Shown piece by piece: positions 21,419 to 32,585 of a stretch of 64,000 nt of DNA. Source of the stretch: Anodontia alba (taxonomy: Eukaryota > Mollusca > Bivalvia > Lucinida > Lucinidae); the NCBI GenBank assembly GCA_964016985.1, contig OZ024828.1, forward strand, positions 81,576,033 through 81,640,032, given 5' to 3'. The number at the start of each line of letters is the position of its first letter. Position 1 is the first letter of the stretch. The notes under the pieces were generated by a model, which was not told the origin of the DNA, did no database searches, and saw only the letters and a list, made by a program, of their open reading frames with translations. The position numbers and the translations under genes are program-made.

Positions 21419-21632
21419 ACTTTACCCTGTCCTGCTGAATAAATTAAGATGCCACACCTACTTCTAATTTTCAGCCAATCAGGTTACTTGTTCCAGATTG
21501 TTGCAATTAATTTGCAGACTTGATGGCAAACAGTGCAGATCCAGATCAGTTGGCTTCTTAAGGAGACAACTGATCTGGATCTACACTGTTTGAAAAACAG
21601 GGTATATCTGGGTTCAGCAGGACAAGGGTTAA
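21419..21632. repeat. MITE I
   Basis: Inverted relative to 20684-20861: the AATAAATTAAGATGCCACACC side comes first and GTTCAGCAGGACAAGGGTTAA last. Core GCAGATCCAGATCAGTTGG with complement. Confidence 0.85.
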
Positions 21633-21734
21633 GGTAGGACAAGTTTATCATTCAACAGATTTGGGTTAAACTCACTTTGAAGGGCAACATCCCAACATGA
21701 CTGAAATGAAATGAGTATCTGATTTAAGGGGTCC

Positions 21735-21852
21735 ATATTTACCCAAAATATTAGGACAGGTATGCCTGAGCAAACAGGTTAGATCCAGATCAAACTCATT
21801 CTGTTTACCATTCAAACAGCAAGTTTTAGACGCATCAGTAGGTAGTATTAAG
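21735..21852. repeat. MITE A with core 1, partial
   Basis: CCATATTTACCCAAAATATT, ACAGGTATGCCTGAGCAAAC and CATCAGTAGGTAGTATTAA. The core is collapsed (GATCCAGATCAAACTC). Confidence 0.65.
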
Positions 21853-22029
21853 GGAGCCATTTTTTTCTTTAAATGTAGCCCCTCACCCCAAGAAGGGAGG
21901 AAAATATTCCCATTTCAGAGTTATTTCCCTTGGCAATATATCTCTACTCCTTAAAATATTTTTCTTGTTTTTTATGGAACCAGAGCATTTGTTCACTTGT
22001 TAAATTTGCAAAAAAATATCAGAAATTTA

Positions 22030-22250
22030 GGTATACTTTATTTACCATTTGTATTTGGACAGACAGGCCTAGCAAACAGTGTAGACCTAGATGAGATGCT
22101 GCAGAATGCAGCGTCTCATCAGGGTATACACTGTTTGCCACTCATCCAGCAATTTTTAGACACACCATTGGATGGTAAATTGTTCAAATTTTAGAACAAG
22201 CACAGTAAGGAGTTGAGGTGTCTGACTACTAAGGATAAATATGGTAGTCC
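22030..22250. repeat. MITE A with core 1
   Basis: CATTTGTATTTGGACAGAC, AACAGTGTAGACCTAGATGA, the centre GCTGCAGAATGCAGC and the complement, ending GGATAAATATGGTA. Confidence 0.82.
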
Positions 22251-22289
22251 TGATGGTGCTTCAATATGTTTTGCTGATCTATTTTTCAG

Positions 22290-22482
22290 ACCAGAACTAG
22301 AGGAGGAGAGACAGGCTCTGATTATTCAGAGTGCCACCAATAAGAAACAACTGAAGGAAATTGAAGACAAGATCTTGTTCACACTCTCAGCTTCAGAGGG
22401 TAACATTCTGGAAGATGAGTCAGCCATCCAGATCCTTGACTCTTCCAAGATCCTCTCTGATGAAATTTCTAAGAAACAAAAG
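22290..22482 (+). CDS. DNAH7: Dynein heavy chain exon: end of AAA5
   Basis: The acceptor is atttttcag before 22290 and the donor is gtaatg at 22483. The exon begins with the third base of the split arginine codon and ends in phase 0. It encodes PELEEERQALIIQSATNKK, KEIEDKILFTLSASEGNI and LEDESAIQILDSSKI, the charged helical stretch following the AAA5 core in all dynein heavy chains. A palindromic MITE ends about 45 bp before the acceptor. Confidence 0.96.
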
Positions 22483-22664
22483 GTAATGATATGTTAGCAG
22501 AAATGAAAAAAAAAGCTATTTTCTTCCTTAAAAGTTAGCCTTTGACTTCACTTGATTTCAAGTCTTCTTTTTTTTTTCTATCCTTGAGAAGTGTTACAAA
22601 GAAATGATGTTAATGTTTGAAAATTACTGAAAAGCAGTTTCTTTCCTTTCCTTATAAAGTACAG

Positions 22665-22768
22665 CATTTTCCAGAAGGGGCATAGTGTGCAGGAAGGCAA
22701 ACAGGACATCACAAAAGTTGACTCCCTTGTAAAAATGGCAGAAAAGCAAGTGTATCCAGCCTTTTTTT
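22665..22768. repeat. MITE R right-arm fragment, cut by the 22769 element
   Basis: CAGGACATCACAAAAGTTGA and TCCCTTGTAAAAATGGCAG match the right half of the complete copy at 30815-31053. It stops at the AGCTCACCTGAGC start of the tandem-repeat element. Confidence 0.65.
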
Positions 22769-25360
22769 AGCTCACCTGAGCACAAAGTGCTCATGGTGAG
22801 TTATTGTGGTCAGTCAATATCCATCGTCCGTCGTGCAGCGTCAACAATTGCTTTAAAAGCCTACTTCTCCTACACCCCTGGGCCAATTGCCTCGATACTT
22901 GGTAGGAAGCATCCGGGTGACTTGTAGATTAAAAAAAGCTAAAATTGTGCCGTTCGGAAATCCAAAATGGACGCCATCTTGGAAATCTATTTTTCGCTTC
23001 TTCTTCTGAACCGAAAGGCCAATTGACTCCAAACTTGCTAGGAAGCATTGGGGTGACTTGTAGATCAAAAATAGCTAAAATTGTGCCGATCGGAAATCCA
23101 AGATGGCCGCCATGGCCGCCATCTTGAAAATCAATTTTTCGCTTCTTCTCCTGAACCGAAAGGCCAGTTGACTCCAAACTTGCTAGGAAGCATAGGTGTG
23201 ACATGTAGATAAAAAATAGGTAAAATTGTGCCGATCGTAAATCCAAGATAGCTGCCATGGTGGCCATCTTGAAAATCTATTTATTGCTTCTTCTCCTGAA
23301 CTGAAAGGCCAATTGACTCCAAACTTGCCAGGAAGCATCGGGGTGACTTGTAGATCAAAAATAGCTAAAATCATGCCGATCGGAAATCCAAGATGGCCGC
23401 TATGGCAGCCATCTTGAAAATCTATTTTTCGCTTCTTCTCCTGAACCCAAAAGCCAATTAACTCCAAACATGGTAGGAATCATTGGAGTGACTTATAGAT
23501 CAAAAATAGCTAAAATCATTCTAGGAAGCAACGGGGTGACTTGTAGATCAAAAATAGCTAAAATCATGCCAATCAGAAATCCAAGTTGGCCGCCATGGCA
23601 GCCATCTTGAAAATTTATTTTTCGCTTCTTCTCCCGAACCCAAAAGCCAATTGACTCCAAACATGGTAGGAATCATTGGGGTGACATAGATCAAAAATAA
23701 CTAAAATCATTCCAATCGGAAATCCTAGATGGCTGCCATGGCAGCCATCTTGAAAATCTATTTTTTGCTTTTGCTTCTTCTGAACCGAAAGGCCAATTGA
23801 CTCCAAACTTGCTAGGAAGCATAGGTGTGACATGTAGATCAAAAATAGCTAAAATTGTGCCGATTGTAAATCCAAGATGGCCCCCATGGTGGCCATCTTG
23901 AAAATCTATTTTTCGCTTCTTCTACTAACCCCGAATGCCAATTGACTCGAAACTTGGTAGAAAGCACTGGGGTGACTTGTAGATCAAAAGTAGCTAAAAT
24001 CGTTCCAATCGGAAATCCAAGATGGCTGCCATGGTCGCCATCTTGAAAATCTATTTTTCTCTTCTTCTCCTGAGCCAAAAGGCTAATTGACTCAAAACTT
24101 GGTAGGAAGCATCAGGGTGAATTGCAGATCAAAAGTAGCTAAAATCATGCTGATCGGAAATCCAAGACAGCTGCCATGATGGCCATCTTGAAATCTTTGT
24201 TTTGCTTCTTCTCCTAAACCCAAAAGCCAATTAACTTGAAACTTGGTTGGAAGCATCGGGGTGACTCATAGATTGAAATTGGCAAAAATCGTTTCAATTG
24301 GAAATCCAAGATGGACGCCATGGCAGCCATCTTGAAAATCTGTTTCTCACTTCTTCTCCTGAACCAAAAGGCTTATTGACTTTAAACTAGGTAGGAAGCA
24401 TCAGGGTGACCTGTAGATCAAAAACAGCTAAAATCATCCCTATCAGAAATCCAAGATGGCCGCCATGACAGCCATCTTGAAAATCTATTTTTCGCTTTTT
24501 CTCCTGAACTGAAAGGCCATTTGATTCGAAACTTGGTAGGAAGCATTTGGCTGACTTGTAGATCTAAAATAGCTTAAATTGTTTGGATCGGAAATCCAAG
24601 ATGGCCATCATGGCGGCCGTCTTGAAACTCTTTTTTTTCGCTTATTTTCCTGAACCAAAGGGCCAGTTGATTTGAAAATTGGTAGGAAGGATTGGGATGA
24701 CTTGTAGATATAAAAATAGCTAAAATCGTTTTAATCGGAAATCCAAGAGGGCAGCCATCTTGAAAATCTATTTTTCCCTTCTTCTTCTGAATTGAAAAGC
24801 CAATTGAATCGAAACTTGATAGGAAGCATCGGAGTGCATGTAGATGAAAAATAGCTCAAATCGTTGCGATAGGGAATCCCAAATTGCGGCTATGGTGGCC
24901 ATCTTGAAAATCTTGTTTTGAACTTTTTCTCCTGAACCGAAAGGGAAATTGACTCAAAGTTCATTGAAAGTATCGAGGTGACTTGTAGATCAACAGTAGC
25001 TCAAATCATTCTGATTGGAAATCCAAGATGGCTGCCATCTTGTTTATGTTTATTATATTTCCCTGCCACTGTGCTGTTTACATGTATAAAATCATGATTC
25101 TTCAGAAACCAATTAGCCAATTGCCTCCAAATTTCACATTGATCCTACTGTTGAAATGTGATTGAGAGTTTGTTCAAATGATCATGCTCCATTGACTGTC
25201 ATGCCATATATAATATTCTTCTTCAAAATTAAGAACTGCTTAAAGGTTGATCTTTTCATTAGCTGTGATGACAGGACTGGAAAAATGTTGCATAACATCT
25301 GCATATCTGCAGTGGCTATGTCACTCAGGTGAGCGACCTGTGGCCCGTGGGCCTCTTGTT
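22769..25360. mobile_element. Helentron-like element with 145-bp tandem core
   Basis: It starts AGCTCACCTGAGCACAAAG and has the near-terminal inverse CTCAGGTGAGCGAC; it ends in a hairpin (GGCCCGTGGGCC) followed by CTCTTGTT. The interior is about 15 units of 145 bp with ACTTGGTAGGAAGCATCGGG, TGACTTGTAGATCAAAAATA and CAAGATGGCCGCCATGG. Non-autonomous, with no coding capacity. Subterminal inverted repeats, tandem core and 3' hairpin match what is described for Helentron-associated elements and similar bivalve repeats; the class is inference. Confidence 0.75.
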
Positions 25361-25415
25361 AATTCAGAAATGTTGGTGGAACTGGACTATAATTTAACAT
25401 TTCATTTTTGACTGA

Positions 25416-25638
25416 TCCCATTGTAGAATGAATGAACTCCCCCACATTCAATATTGGAAGAGACAAATTTCAATTTTAGGTACATCCGGCTATGAGATTT
25501 AGATATTCCTACAGAAAAATGGTTGAACTATTTGCAAATAGTGGAGACCCTGATCAGATGCCACAGAATGTGGCGTCTGATCTGGGTCTGCACTGTTTGC
25601 CATTTACCCTTTTTGGGTACTCCAGTCTGCAATGGGTA
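25416..25638. repeat. MITE L with core 1
   Basis: CCCATTGTAGAATGAATG left and CCAGTCTGCAATGGGTAA right; core ATAGTGGAGACCCTGATCAG, the centre CCACAGAATGTGG and complement. Copies at 49792-50020, 56124-56344 and 63558-63774. Confidence 0.82.
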
Positions 25639-25750
25639 AACGACTCTTATTCATTTTCTTTGGTTTGAATGGTACTGATTAAATTTCTTGAGACTGAATT
25701 TTAGTACATGTTTTTTTTTTTTTTTTTTTTTATTTGGTCAATTTTACCAG

Positions 25751-25923
25751 ATCGCAGAGGAGACAGAGGAAAAGATAGAAGCCAGCCGAATGGGTTATCG
25801 TCCCATTGCCAAACACTCCTCCATCTTGTTCTTCTCAATTGCTGATCTTCCAAATATTGACCCTATGTACCAGTACTCACTCACCTGGTTTGTGAACCTC
25901 TACATCATGTCAATTCATGACAG
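25751..25923 (+). CDS. DNAH7: Dynein heavy chain exon: AAA5-AAA6 connection
   Basis: The acceptor is attttaccag before 25751, after a run of about 20 T; the donor is gtatgt at 25924. The exon is phase 0 in and phase 2 out. It encodes IAEETEEKIEASRMGYRP, then AKHSSILFFSIADLPNIDP and MYQYSLTWFVNLY, strongly conserved in the family. Its last two bases (AG) form a serine codon with the first C of whichever of the three alternative exons follows, so all three junctions give the same residue. Confidence 0.97.
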
Positions 25924-26039
25924 GTATGTTGATTTAAAATTATAAACTAAAGTGGTGGGACAAAATGCAATTAATTTTTTTTTACCAAAAAAATGGGCTG
26001 TGCTAAGAGAAAAGGGGTCTGGAGTATATGAAGCTGTAG

Positions 26040-26632
26040 AAATGATTTTATCGGCCCAAAAGTCTTGATATATTTGTCACACCTGCTTAATCAAGTAAGT
26101 GCGATCAAGGGGCCTATTTTTCTGTCAATCCATCCATCGCTAGCCTGGCATATATTTTCTCAATAACATGACTCGGACAAGGTGGTATTTTATGCCCATG
26201 ACCAATTTTGCACCATCTTGCAACTTTGCCATTTTTTTTTACATCAACCACCTTAGCAAGCTTTCTACCTAACATGGACCTAAACACTGCATTTTCATTT
26301 TATGACCAAAATGTATATTTCAGGAATTTATCAGTTTTACATCAACCGTGACGTTTCGGTTCATATCTGAGTAACTGCGTGACCTCAACCATCAGACCTA
26401 GCAAACAGTCCTCCTTAACAGGGACTCGGACACCGTGATATCATCTTATGACCCTGACCTACATATCATAGTCAGTGACTCTGTCACATTTTGTATCACC
26501 TCTTTAGCTCTACTTCTGATTAACTATATGTCCTGCAGTCAATAAACATGGCATACATTTCCTCCCTAGCAGGGACAAACAATATGGTATCATTTTCTGA
26601 CCATTGCCTACATTTCTAGGTCAGTCAACAAT
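26040..26632. repeat. Old degenerate tandem-core repeat
   Basis: GACTCGGACAAGGTGGTAT, GACTCGGACACCGTGATATC and GACAAACAATATGGTATCA begin three diverged units, each followed by a TATGACC-TGACCTACAT phrase. It is probably a decayed relative of the tandem-core elements. Confidence 0.45.
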
Positions 26633-26639
26633 TGTCTTC

Positions 26640-26830
26640 CATTAAATAAATCTTAATGTAATGTAACTGATATATGCTAGCAGATGCAACACTGCCTTTT
26701 ACAGAATTCTTGTTTTTATTTCTCCACATAAGTACATGTTGTGGGTACACATTGGAATTGCCTTGTGGAGGCAGTTCACATGAGTGCCACAACAAGTGAA
26801 AACTACTCTTATCTATGGCTTCAGTGTACA
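26640..26830. repeat. MITE B, worn
   Basis: TTTTTATTTCTCCACATAAG, ACATGTTGTGGGTACACATT, a short loop and CACATGAGTGCCACAAC; right arm ACTCTTATCTATGGCTTC. Confidence 0.65.
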
Positions 26831-27081
26831 TTAAAAGCAAAGGCCCATGTCAACCTGCGTATCCAAACATTTTCGTCAGATTATTTTTGCAGGAGGTTCT
26901 TATAGGTGGAAGTAAACCTGTTTTGCTGTCAGAGACTCCTTTTTGTATGGCAGGCCTAAATATAGAAATTTTCTTGTTTTCTGCTTGTAAATGAAGTTTT
27001 TCTGGTCAGTACAACATGTGTTTTGATGGAGAACTAATACATTTATCTTGATATCATGCTTACTTGTGCTATGGTAAGACT

Positions 27082-27300
27082 TACGGTAAATGTCCTAAAA
27101 TTTTGAACTCTTTATTCCCTACTTTTTTTGGCCTATTTTTTGTTTTTAATGCGGTTGTTTTTAAATATTTAGTGGAATGACAAACAGTGGAGACCCTGAT
27201 CAGACTGCTTCTGAAGGAGCAGTCTGATCTGGGTCTGCACTGTTTGCATATGCCATTTTGTCAGCCACTTTGGTGTATGAAATTTCAGGACACATACCGT
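27082..27300. repeat. MITE F with core 1
   Basis: TTACGGTAAATGTCCTAAAA left, core AAACAGTGGAGACCCTGATC with the centre CTTCTGAAGGAG, and GAAATTTCAGGACACATACC right. Confidence 0.88.
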
Positions 27301-27596
27301 ATGTGAACAAATAATTTGACAAACAAACCTGTGAATCTGTGCTGCTCCATCTTAGCATTGTCACAGTTTGATGCTCAACATGCTGAAAGAACCGTGAAGT
27401 TCATTCAGAGTGCCCATCTGAACAATTTGACCAGACACATGTCTTGACCAGGCACATGCCTGTTTGTTGATACATTCTACATTATCCATTGATTCTGTAA
27501 GCAGGTAGCAAAGGTCTAGATCACACTGCACACATCTACATGCTGATATAGGCCTTTGTTGCCAATATATGGGATCAGGGTCCTTTAGGCATGTTA

Positions 27597-28100
27597 CAGT
27601 CAGGGATCAAAAGTAATTCCACAGCATCAAAAAGCCCATAGACTTCAATGCATTTTCATGTTTACAAAAAAATAATAAATAAATAAATAAAAATAATTGT
27701 TTATATCTTTATTACTTTGACATCATTTGAAAGCTGGATGGTTTAGGTAATATACATTGTGATTCTTATTGGATTTTCTCTGTGTAATCTTGAGAGACAA
27801 AGAATTAAATTTTGTGTAAGGCATTTTGGGCAAATTTTGAGCGACGTCAACATTGACGTGAATGAAAATCTGCCATTTTTAAAATTTCCTTTTAATTCAA
27901 ATTGTTGTATCTTAGAAGACAGATATCTGATATCTGTCAAAGTCATATATTTCAGGCATGCATCATTTACCTTTCCAATCATTACAGAACATCATTATTT
28001 TCTTTACAACGTTATACAATATTAACTGTTTTGTAAACATCAAAGTGCATTAAAGTCTATGAGAAAATAATTTTGTGGAATTACTTTTGGCCTCTGACTG
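27597..28100. mobile_element. Tc1/mariner-like non-autonomous element (504 bp)
   Basis: The ends are CAGTCAGGGATCAAAAGTAA and the complement of CAGTCAGAGGCCAAAAGTAA, a terminal repeat of about 28 bp continuing TTCCACA. Flanking TA dinucleotides (27595-27596 and 28101-28102) fit the family's target site. No transposase motif is in the interior. Confidence 0.85.
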
Positions 28101-28114
28101 TACATATCATTTAA

Positions 28115-28305
28115 AGCATGATATTTACCCTAAATGTTGGGACACTTTAACTTTTTACCATACTTGTCCTAAACTGTGAACAAGTCCATTGAACTAACTT
28201 TATGTGTATTAAAAACTGCTGGCTGAGCACATTCTGTGGCATCTGATTGGTTCTACACTGTTTGCTCAGTCCAGTTTATCCTTAACTTAGGGTAAATATG
28301 GTGTG
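28115..28305. repeat. MITE A with core 1, partial
   Basis: ATATTTACCCTAAATGTTGG left, CTTAGGGTAAATATGGTG right, with a lopsided core (GCATCTGATTGGTTCTACAC). Confidence 0.72.
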
Positions 28306-28454
28306 TTCATAGTTTCTTACCTTGTGTCTGAAAATTCATAATGTTGTAAATCATAAAATTTTCAAACATTCCCTTTTCTTTTTTATTTTATTTTATTTAT
28401 TTATTTTTTTTTTTTTTGTTAGCAGCATTAGCATGTCAGCTGCTTGAAGAATTG

Positions 28455-28665
28455 AGTACAGTAAATGTCCAAGTGTCTGACAAAATGGCATATGCAAACA
28501 GTGCAGACCCAGATCAGATTACTCCTGAAGGAGCAGTCTGATCAGGGTCTACAATGTTTGCCACTCCACTAAATATTTCAAAAAACAACTGCATAAAAGG
28601 CAAAATTTAAGCCAAAAAATTATGGAATTAAGTGTTTGAATATTTAGGACATTTACCATAGTCTT
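28455..28665. repeat. MITE F with core 1
   Basis: Opposite orientation to 27082-27300: TACAGTAAATGTCCAAGTG first, TTTAGGACATTTACCATA last. Confidence 0.85.
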
Positions 28666-28682
28666 GGTATGAACAAGATATT

Positions 28683-28927
28683 TTAACCCTTAAAGCGCCA
28701 AGAAAACCTGCATCTGAAAATGTTGTCTGTTTATGTCGTCTGCTGAATATTCTTGCAAACTTTTCAAACCTATTTTTGCATACAGGCAAACAGTGTGGAC
28801 CCAGATCAGACTGCTCCTAAAGGAGCAGTCTGATCTGGGTCCACACTGTTTGCAGAAGTGACTTTTAAATTAACCAGCAGAAGACAAAGCAGACGACAAT
28901 AGTTGTGATTGGCAGTTTAAGAGTTAA
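28683..28927. repeat. MITE M shell carrying core 1
   Basis: TTAACCCTTAAAGCGCCAAG left and GATTGGCAGTTTAAGAGTTAA right are the M shell, which elsewhere holds core 3. Here the centre is a perfect core-1 hairpin: GCAAACAGTGTGGACCCAGA, TCAGACTGCTCC, TAAA and the complement. Confidence 0.88.
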
Positions 28928-29132
28928 ATGTACCACATTTGTTCCAATTGTACTATTCAAAGATTGACCTCAGGAGCAAAATGTATATAAGCCGCAACAT
29001 GTAAAAATATGTCTTTGGGAGCCATGTGGGCAGCAAAGGCCCACACCAGCATGTGCATTGGCACAGTCTGATCTCAGCCTTCTTTGTCCTCTTACAGAAT
29101 CATTGTATACTAAAGATTGCATTAACTGTCAC

Positions 29133-29345
29133 TTAACCCTGGTCTTGCTGAACCTGGATATGCCCTGCCTTTGCAAACAGTGTGGATCCAGATCAGCTGG
29201 CTTCTAAAGAAGCCAACTGATCTGGATCTACACTGTTTGTCATTAAGTATGTGAATTTGATCAACAACCTGGATCAAGTAATCTGATTGGCTGAAAATTA
29301 GAAGTGGGTGTGGCATCTTAATTTATTCAGCAGGACAAGGGTTAA
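29133..29345. repeat. MITE I, TTAA-flanked
   Basis: TTAACCCTGGTCTTGCTGAA to CAGCAGGACAAGGGTTAA. The core GTGGATCCAGATCAGCTGG pairs through the centre CTTCTAAAGAAG. Confidence 0.9.
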
Positions 29346-29397
29346 GAAACTGATCAGATAGAGTGGCTTTCTGGGCTGGTCTAGGCCTTTGTTGTTC

Positions 29398-29660
29398 ACA
29401 TATGACCCGAAGCATCCTGGTGGCCAAGTGGTTACTGCTCTTGACTTTGGAATACAAGGTCCTGGGTTCAAATCCTACTGGAGGTGGAAATCAGCTCATG
29501 ACTGTATGCCACTTCATTGCACAGAGCCTTTCATTCTCACCCTTCCATCATCTCAGTATGACTTAAATAATGTTGAAAGGGACTTAAAACACCAAACCAT
29601 CAGCATCATTCACATATGCCCTAAAGACCCATATCCACATGGGATGGCTTATAATTTCTG
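29398..29660 (+). mobile_element. tRNA-derived SINE, family 5
   Basis: GGTGGCCAAGTGGTTACTGC (A-box-like) and CTGGGTTCAAATCCTAC (B-box-like) are spaced as in a tRNA. The body is CACCCTTCCATCATCTCAGT, then GACTTAAATAATGTTGAAAG and GGGACTTAAAACACCAAACC. Copies near 55385-55730 (interrupted) and 55900-56060. Confidence 0.82.
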
Positions 29661-29999
29661 AGGAGAAAAGTAGCCACAGTTGAAACACTTCAGATTTTTT
29701 GCACAGTGTGGCCTTGAGTTTCCGCTTAACAACAGCAAAAGTAAGAAAAAATCTTTCTTAAAACTCAAGGTTGCAAAATAAAGTCTACCTTTCATATAGT
29801 ATTAAAATGTATTTTCATGTTTTACTTGCTCTAATCTGTTCCAGATTTTTCTTTGTCATCATTTTTTTACCTCTGTGTGTGTAATTTTAATCCAGAACTG
29901 GACAACTCTTCAACAGTCATTCAGTCATGTAGATCATTCCAATGAATGTAACAAATTCATAGCCCCAGATAAGAGGATGTATCAGAAAAATATTTTTCT

Positions 30000-30085
30000 T
30001 ATATCTCCACAAAAAACATATGTTGTGGGTACCACAATATATGTTTTTATGGGGACATAAGAAAAATATTAACAATTTTTGGACT
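30000..30085. repeat. MITE B, core deleted
   Basis: TATCTCCACAAAAAACATAT, then GTTGTGGGTACCACAATATAT with most of the central hairpin missing, and GGGGACATAAGAAAAATATT. Confidence 0.75.
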
Positions 30086-30319
30086 GGTTGTTAAGGAAAA
30101 ATTCCATCCTAAAAAAAAGGAATATCTGGGCAGGCAGGCGTCGGGTGCTTCCAAGGCTTACCTTTGGGTTAACCTTTTTCAAAGTGATATGTTACTGTTA
30201 TTCTTCAGTGGAAAACCCGTCCATAATGCCATTAGATATTTTTCTTGTTGCTTGAATAAAAGTGCCTATCAGGAGCTATGATATTGACTGTTTGCGTATA
30301 TCTTGTATAACTGTCATGA

Positions 30320-30545
30320 TTAATCCATTTATGCCAAGTGAAATCTCCTGTGTTCACTTCGAACTGGTCCATTTCTAATATGAGGGATGTCTGGTTAGTT
30401 TTTATTATTACCATGTTTTATAGAAATTCCTATATTTAATGCAAACAGTGTAGGCCCTGATCAGATGCCACTTTCTGCGGCATCTGATCTGGGTCTACAC
30501 TGTTTGCCAATGTCCCTTTTATTGGACGCTAGGCATAAATGGGTT
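30320..30545. repeat. MITE C with core 1
   Basis: TTAATCCATTTATGCCAAG to GGCATAAATGGGTTA; core GCAAACAGTGTAGGCCCTGA with complement. The side block GATGTCTGGTTAGTTTTTAT is shared with 54841-55079 and 55470-55698. Confidence 0.85.
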
Positions 30546-30647
30546 ATTTTTACAAGATGTGACATAGAATTTAGTGTGACTGGTAGAATTTTGTCGTGTA
30601 ATGACTGTCACGAGTTTCTACACTGCCTTAGCTCTAGGTACTGTATT

Positions 30648-30780
30648 TACCCAAAGTATTCAGACAGACTGGCCTGGGTTAAATAGTGTAGACCCAGATC
30701 AGACACTGCAGAATGTGGCATCTGATTAAGGTCTGCACAATTTGCCACTGATTCAGCAGTTTTTAGACATACCAGCAAAT
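30648..30780. repeat. MITE A with core 1
   Basis: TGTATTTACCCAAAGTATTC, AAATAGTGTAGACCCAGATC, the centre CTGCAG and a worn complement. Confidence 0.72.
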
Positions 30781-30814
30781 TGCATGATTGCACAGGCATA
30801 AAGGTCCTTTTATG

Positions 30815-31053
30815 CCTTGTACTTAAGGGGAATTGATACACTTTCAAGGAAGGTAACTATCAGATTGCTTTCACATCCTTTCTGAAAATGGGTCTACTCT
30901 AAAAGGTGAGAATTTGCTCCCTTGGGAGCAAATTCTCTCCTTTTAGTGTAGACCCCTTTTCCAAATAGGCTTGGTTAGCAAATAGGAGGTCACAAAAGTT
31001 GTCTCCCTTGTAAAAAAAATGGTGGCAGTTTGACCAAGTGTATTAAGTCCTTT
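30815..31053. repeat. MITE R
   Basis: Central palindrome GAGAATTTGCTCCCTTGGGA and complement, inside GGGTCTACTCTAAAAGG / CCTTTTAGTGTAGACCCC. Outer arms ACTTAAGGGGAATTGATACA and CAAGTGTATTAAGTCCTTTA. Copies at 46120-46320 and 50490-50673. It ends 94 bp before exon E1. Confidence 0.82.
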
Positions 31054-31147
31054 AAGATTATCTTCTGATTATCCTGTCCGTCTGAAGTCATATATACAGC
31101 TGGCTGTTTCAGTGTAACTAATGTTTATGGCTGTCTTTTCATTTCAG

Positions 31148-31288
31148 CAATAAGTCAAAGATTCTGGAACGACGTCTACGCTACCTTAATGATCATTTCC
31201 AGTATCAATTATTTGACAATGTCACACGCTCACTCTTTGCCAAACACAAAATTGTGTTTGCATTCATTCTAGCCTCTAATCTCCTGTT
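31148..31288 (+). CDS. DNAH7: Alternative exon E1 (one of three) of the dynein heavy chain
   Basis: The acceptor is catttcag before 31148 and the donor is gtgagt at 31289; the exon is 141 nt, phase 2 in and out. It encodes [17 protein letters not shown], then QYQLFDNVTRSLFAKHK, then a hydrophobic IVFAFILASNLL. It is the most diverged of the three copies, about 65 percent identical to E3 by eye. It replaces the two Cys of CNVC with D and T, and EKDK with AKHK. The frame is open and splice sites are good, so it looks like a working isoform exon and not a relic. It lies 3.4 kb upstream of E2. That it is used in place of E2 or E3 is inference. Confidence 0.93.
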
Positions 31289-32454
31289 GTGAGTATTAGG
31301 CATGGAAATTATTTGTAGGTTGTCTGCTACTATATTAAGCAGATATTAGTAAAACTTTAAACGGAAACAGATTGGTGTCTACAGCATTATCATGTTTTAA
31401 GGATGAAATATTCGTGTGAATTAATGCTGGAATTGTTAAATGATTGAAGTTCTTATATAGTGTTATAAAACAGAAACTATTTCTAGGTCTTTTTCGTGCT
31501 TTAGAAAATTTCATCTCAATACTGAACAAGCTCAGAATTATGTAAAAACTGTAAATGCTGCAGGCACCAAAGAGTGTCACATGGACACCTTTTATTTATC
31601 CCATCTGTAGAAATGCCATCTTATATAATCTAGAGAAAATAACCATTGTAGGTTACTTCTGTAGCAGAAGCTAAACGTAATATTTTTATCTTCTCCTGAA
31701 AATATAGCTTGGCATTTAATTTGAATCATCTCTTATGATATGACGCTGTTTTAAAGACAATTGAATAAAAAGTCAAGCCTTGTTTTCTTGAACCTTTAAC
31801 AAGTATGAAATATTATTTTATAATGCCCTGTTGATATTTAATTCCTTGTTTCAAAGGGTAGAATCATCTGATGCTATGATTTGGACCCAGAATTTTCTGC
31901 AATACTATGCTAACTAAATATTTGTCCTTAAAAGTTCAAGCAACAACATCAGCAGATCTTTTGTTTTTATAGAAAATAAGGTTTGACATTTCATGTGCAT
32001 TGTCTGCTAATATTTTATATAATTTTGTATTTATTATCATTTTCTTAAAAGAAAAAGAAAAGATATTTTAGACTATTAACCGCTATAACTTTGAATGGCA
32101 CTTAAAAGATTAAAGAGTAACCTACAATGGTTTATATATATGTAACTAGAGGTCATTCCCTGCATGTAACCAGGATCATTGAAACCCTCCGTGAGAAAAA
32201 CCAGCATTATCCTTATATGAACAGCAAAGATGCAGCATAGCTCTAGATAATGCAGCATTGTCAACAAAAAGTATGCTAGAACGTCTTTATTGTATAGCAA
32301 GGTTTCAGAACAATGTATTCAAAACAAAAATGTATGGATTATATTGGTCATTTTTTTATATAATCTATATATGTTTGTTGGAAAGGATATGGTTATTTAG
32401 TTAACACTGTTTTGCTTTGGATCCCAGCAATAATGTTATAGCAAGAGATTGTGG
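31289..32454. other. Intron after E1, no gene seen
   Basis: AT-rich, with isolated half-core-3 phrases (AGGTTTGACATTTCATG near 31979) and TATGGATTATATTGGTCATT near 32331 resembling the middle of MITE S. No further copy of the 141-nt exon was found by eye. Confidence 0.5.
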
Positions 32455-32585
32455 TGTGTCGATATTTTTTCTTATTTCTGCAGGAAAACACATGTTATGG
32501 GTACAATTACTCATTAGAAGTCCTTTGCTGGGGCACTTCTAATGAGTAACACAACCTGTTTTTATCAAGAAATAAGGTTGTTTTT
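32455..32585. repeat. MITE B, worn
   Basis: TTTTCTTATTTCTGCAGGAA, TTATGGGTACAATTACTCAT, AGAAGTCC loop and GGCACTTCTAATGAGTAAC. Confidence 0.7.

Noticed and set aside
22853..24078. Several reverse-strand open frames of 70-112 codons with repeated FQDG-HLGFPIGTILAIFD-type peptides
   Set aside because: They are translations of the 145-bp tandem units of the element 22769-25360 and carry no independent gene signal.
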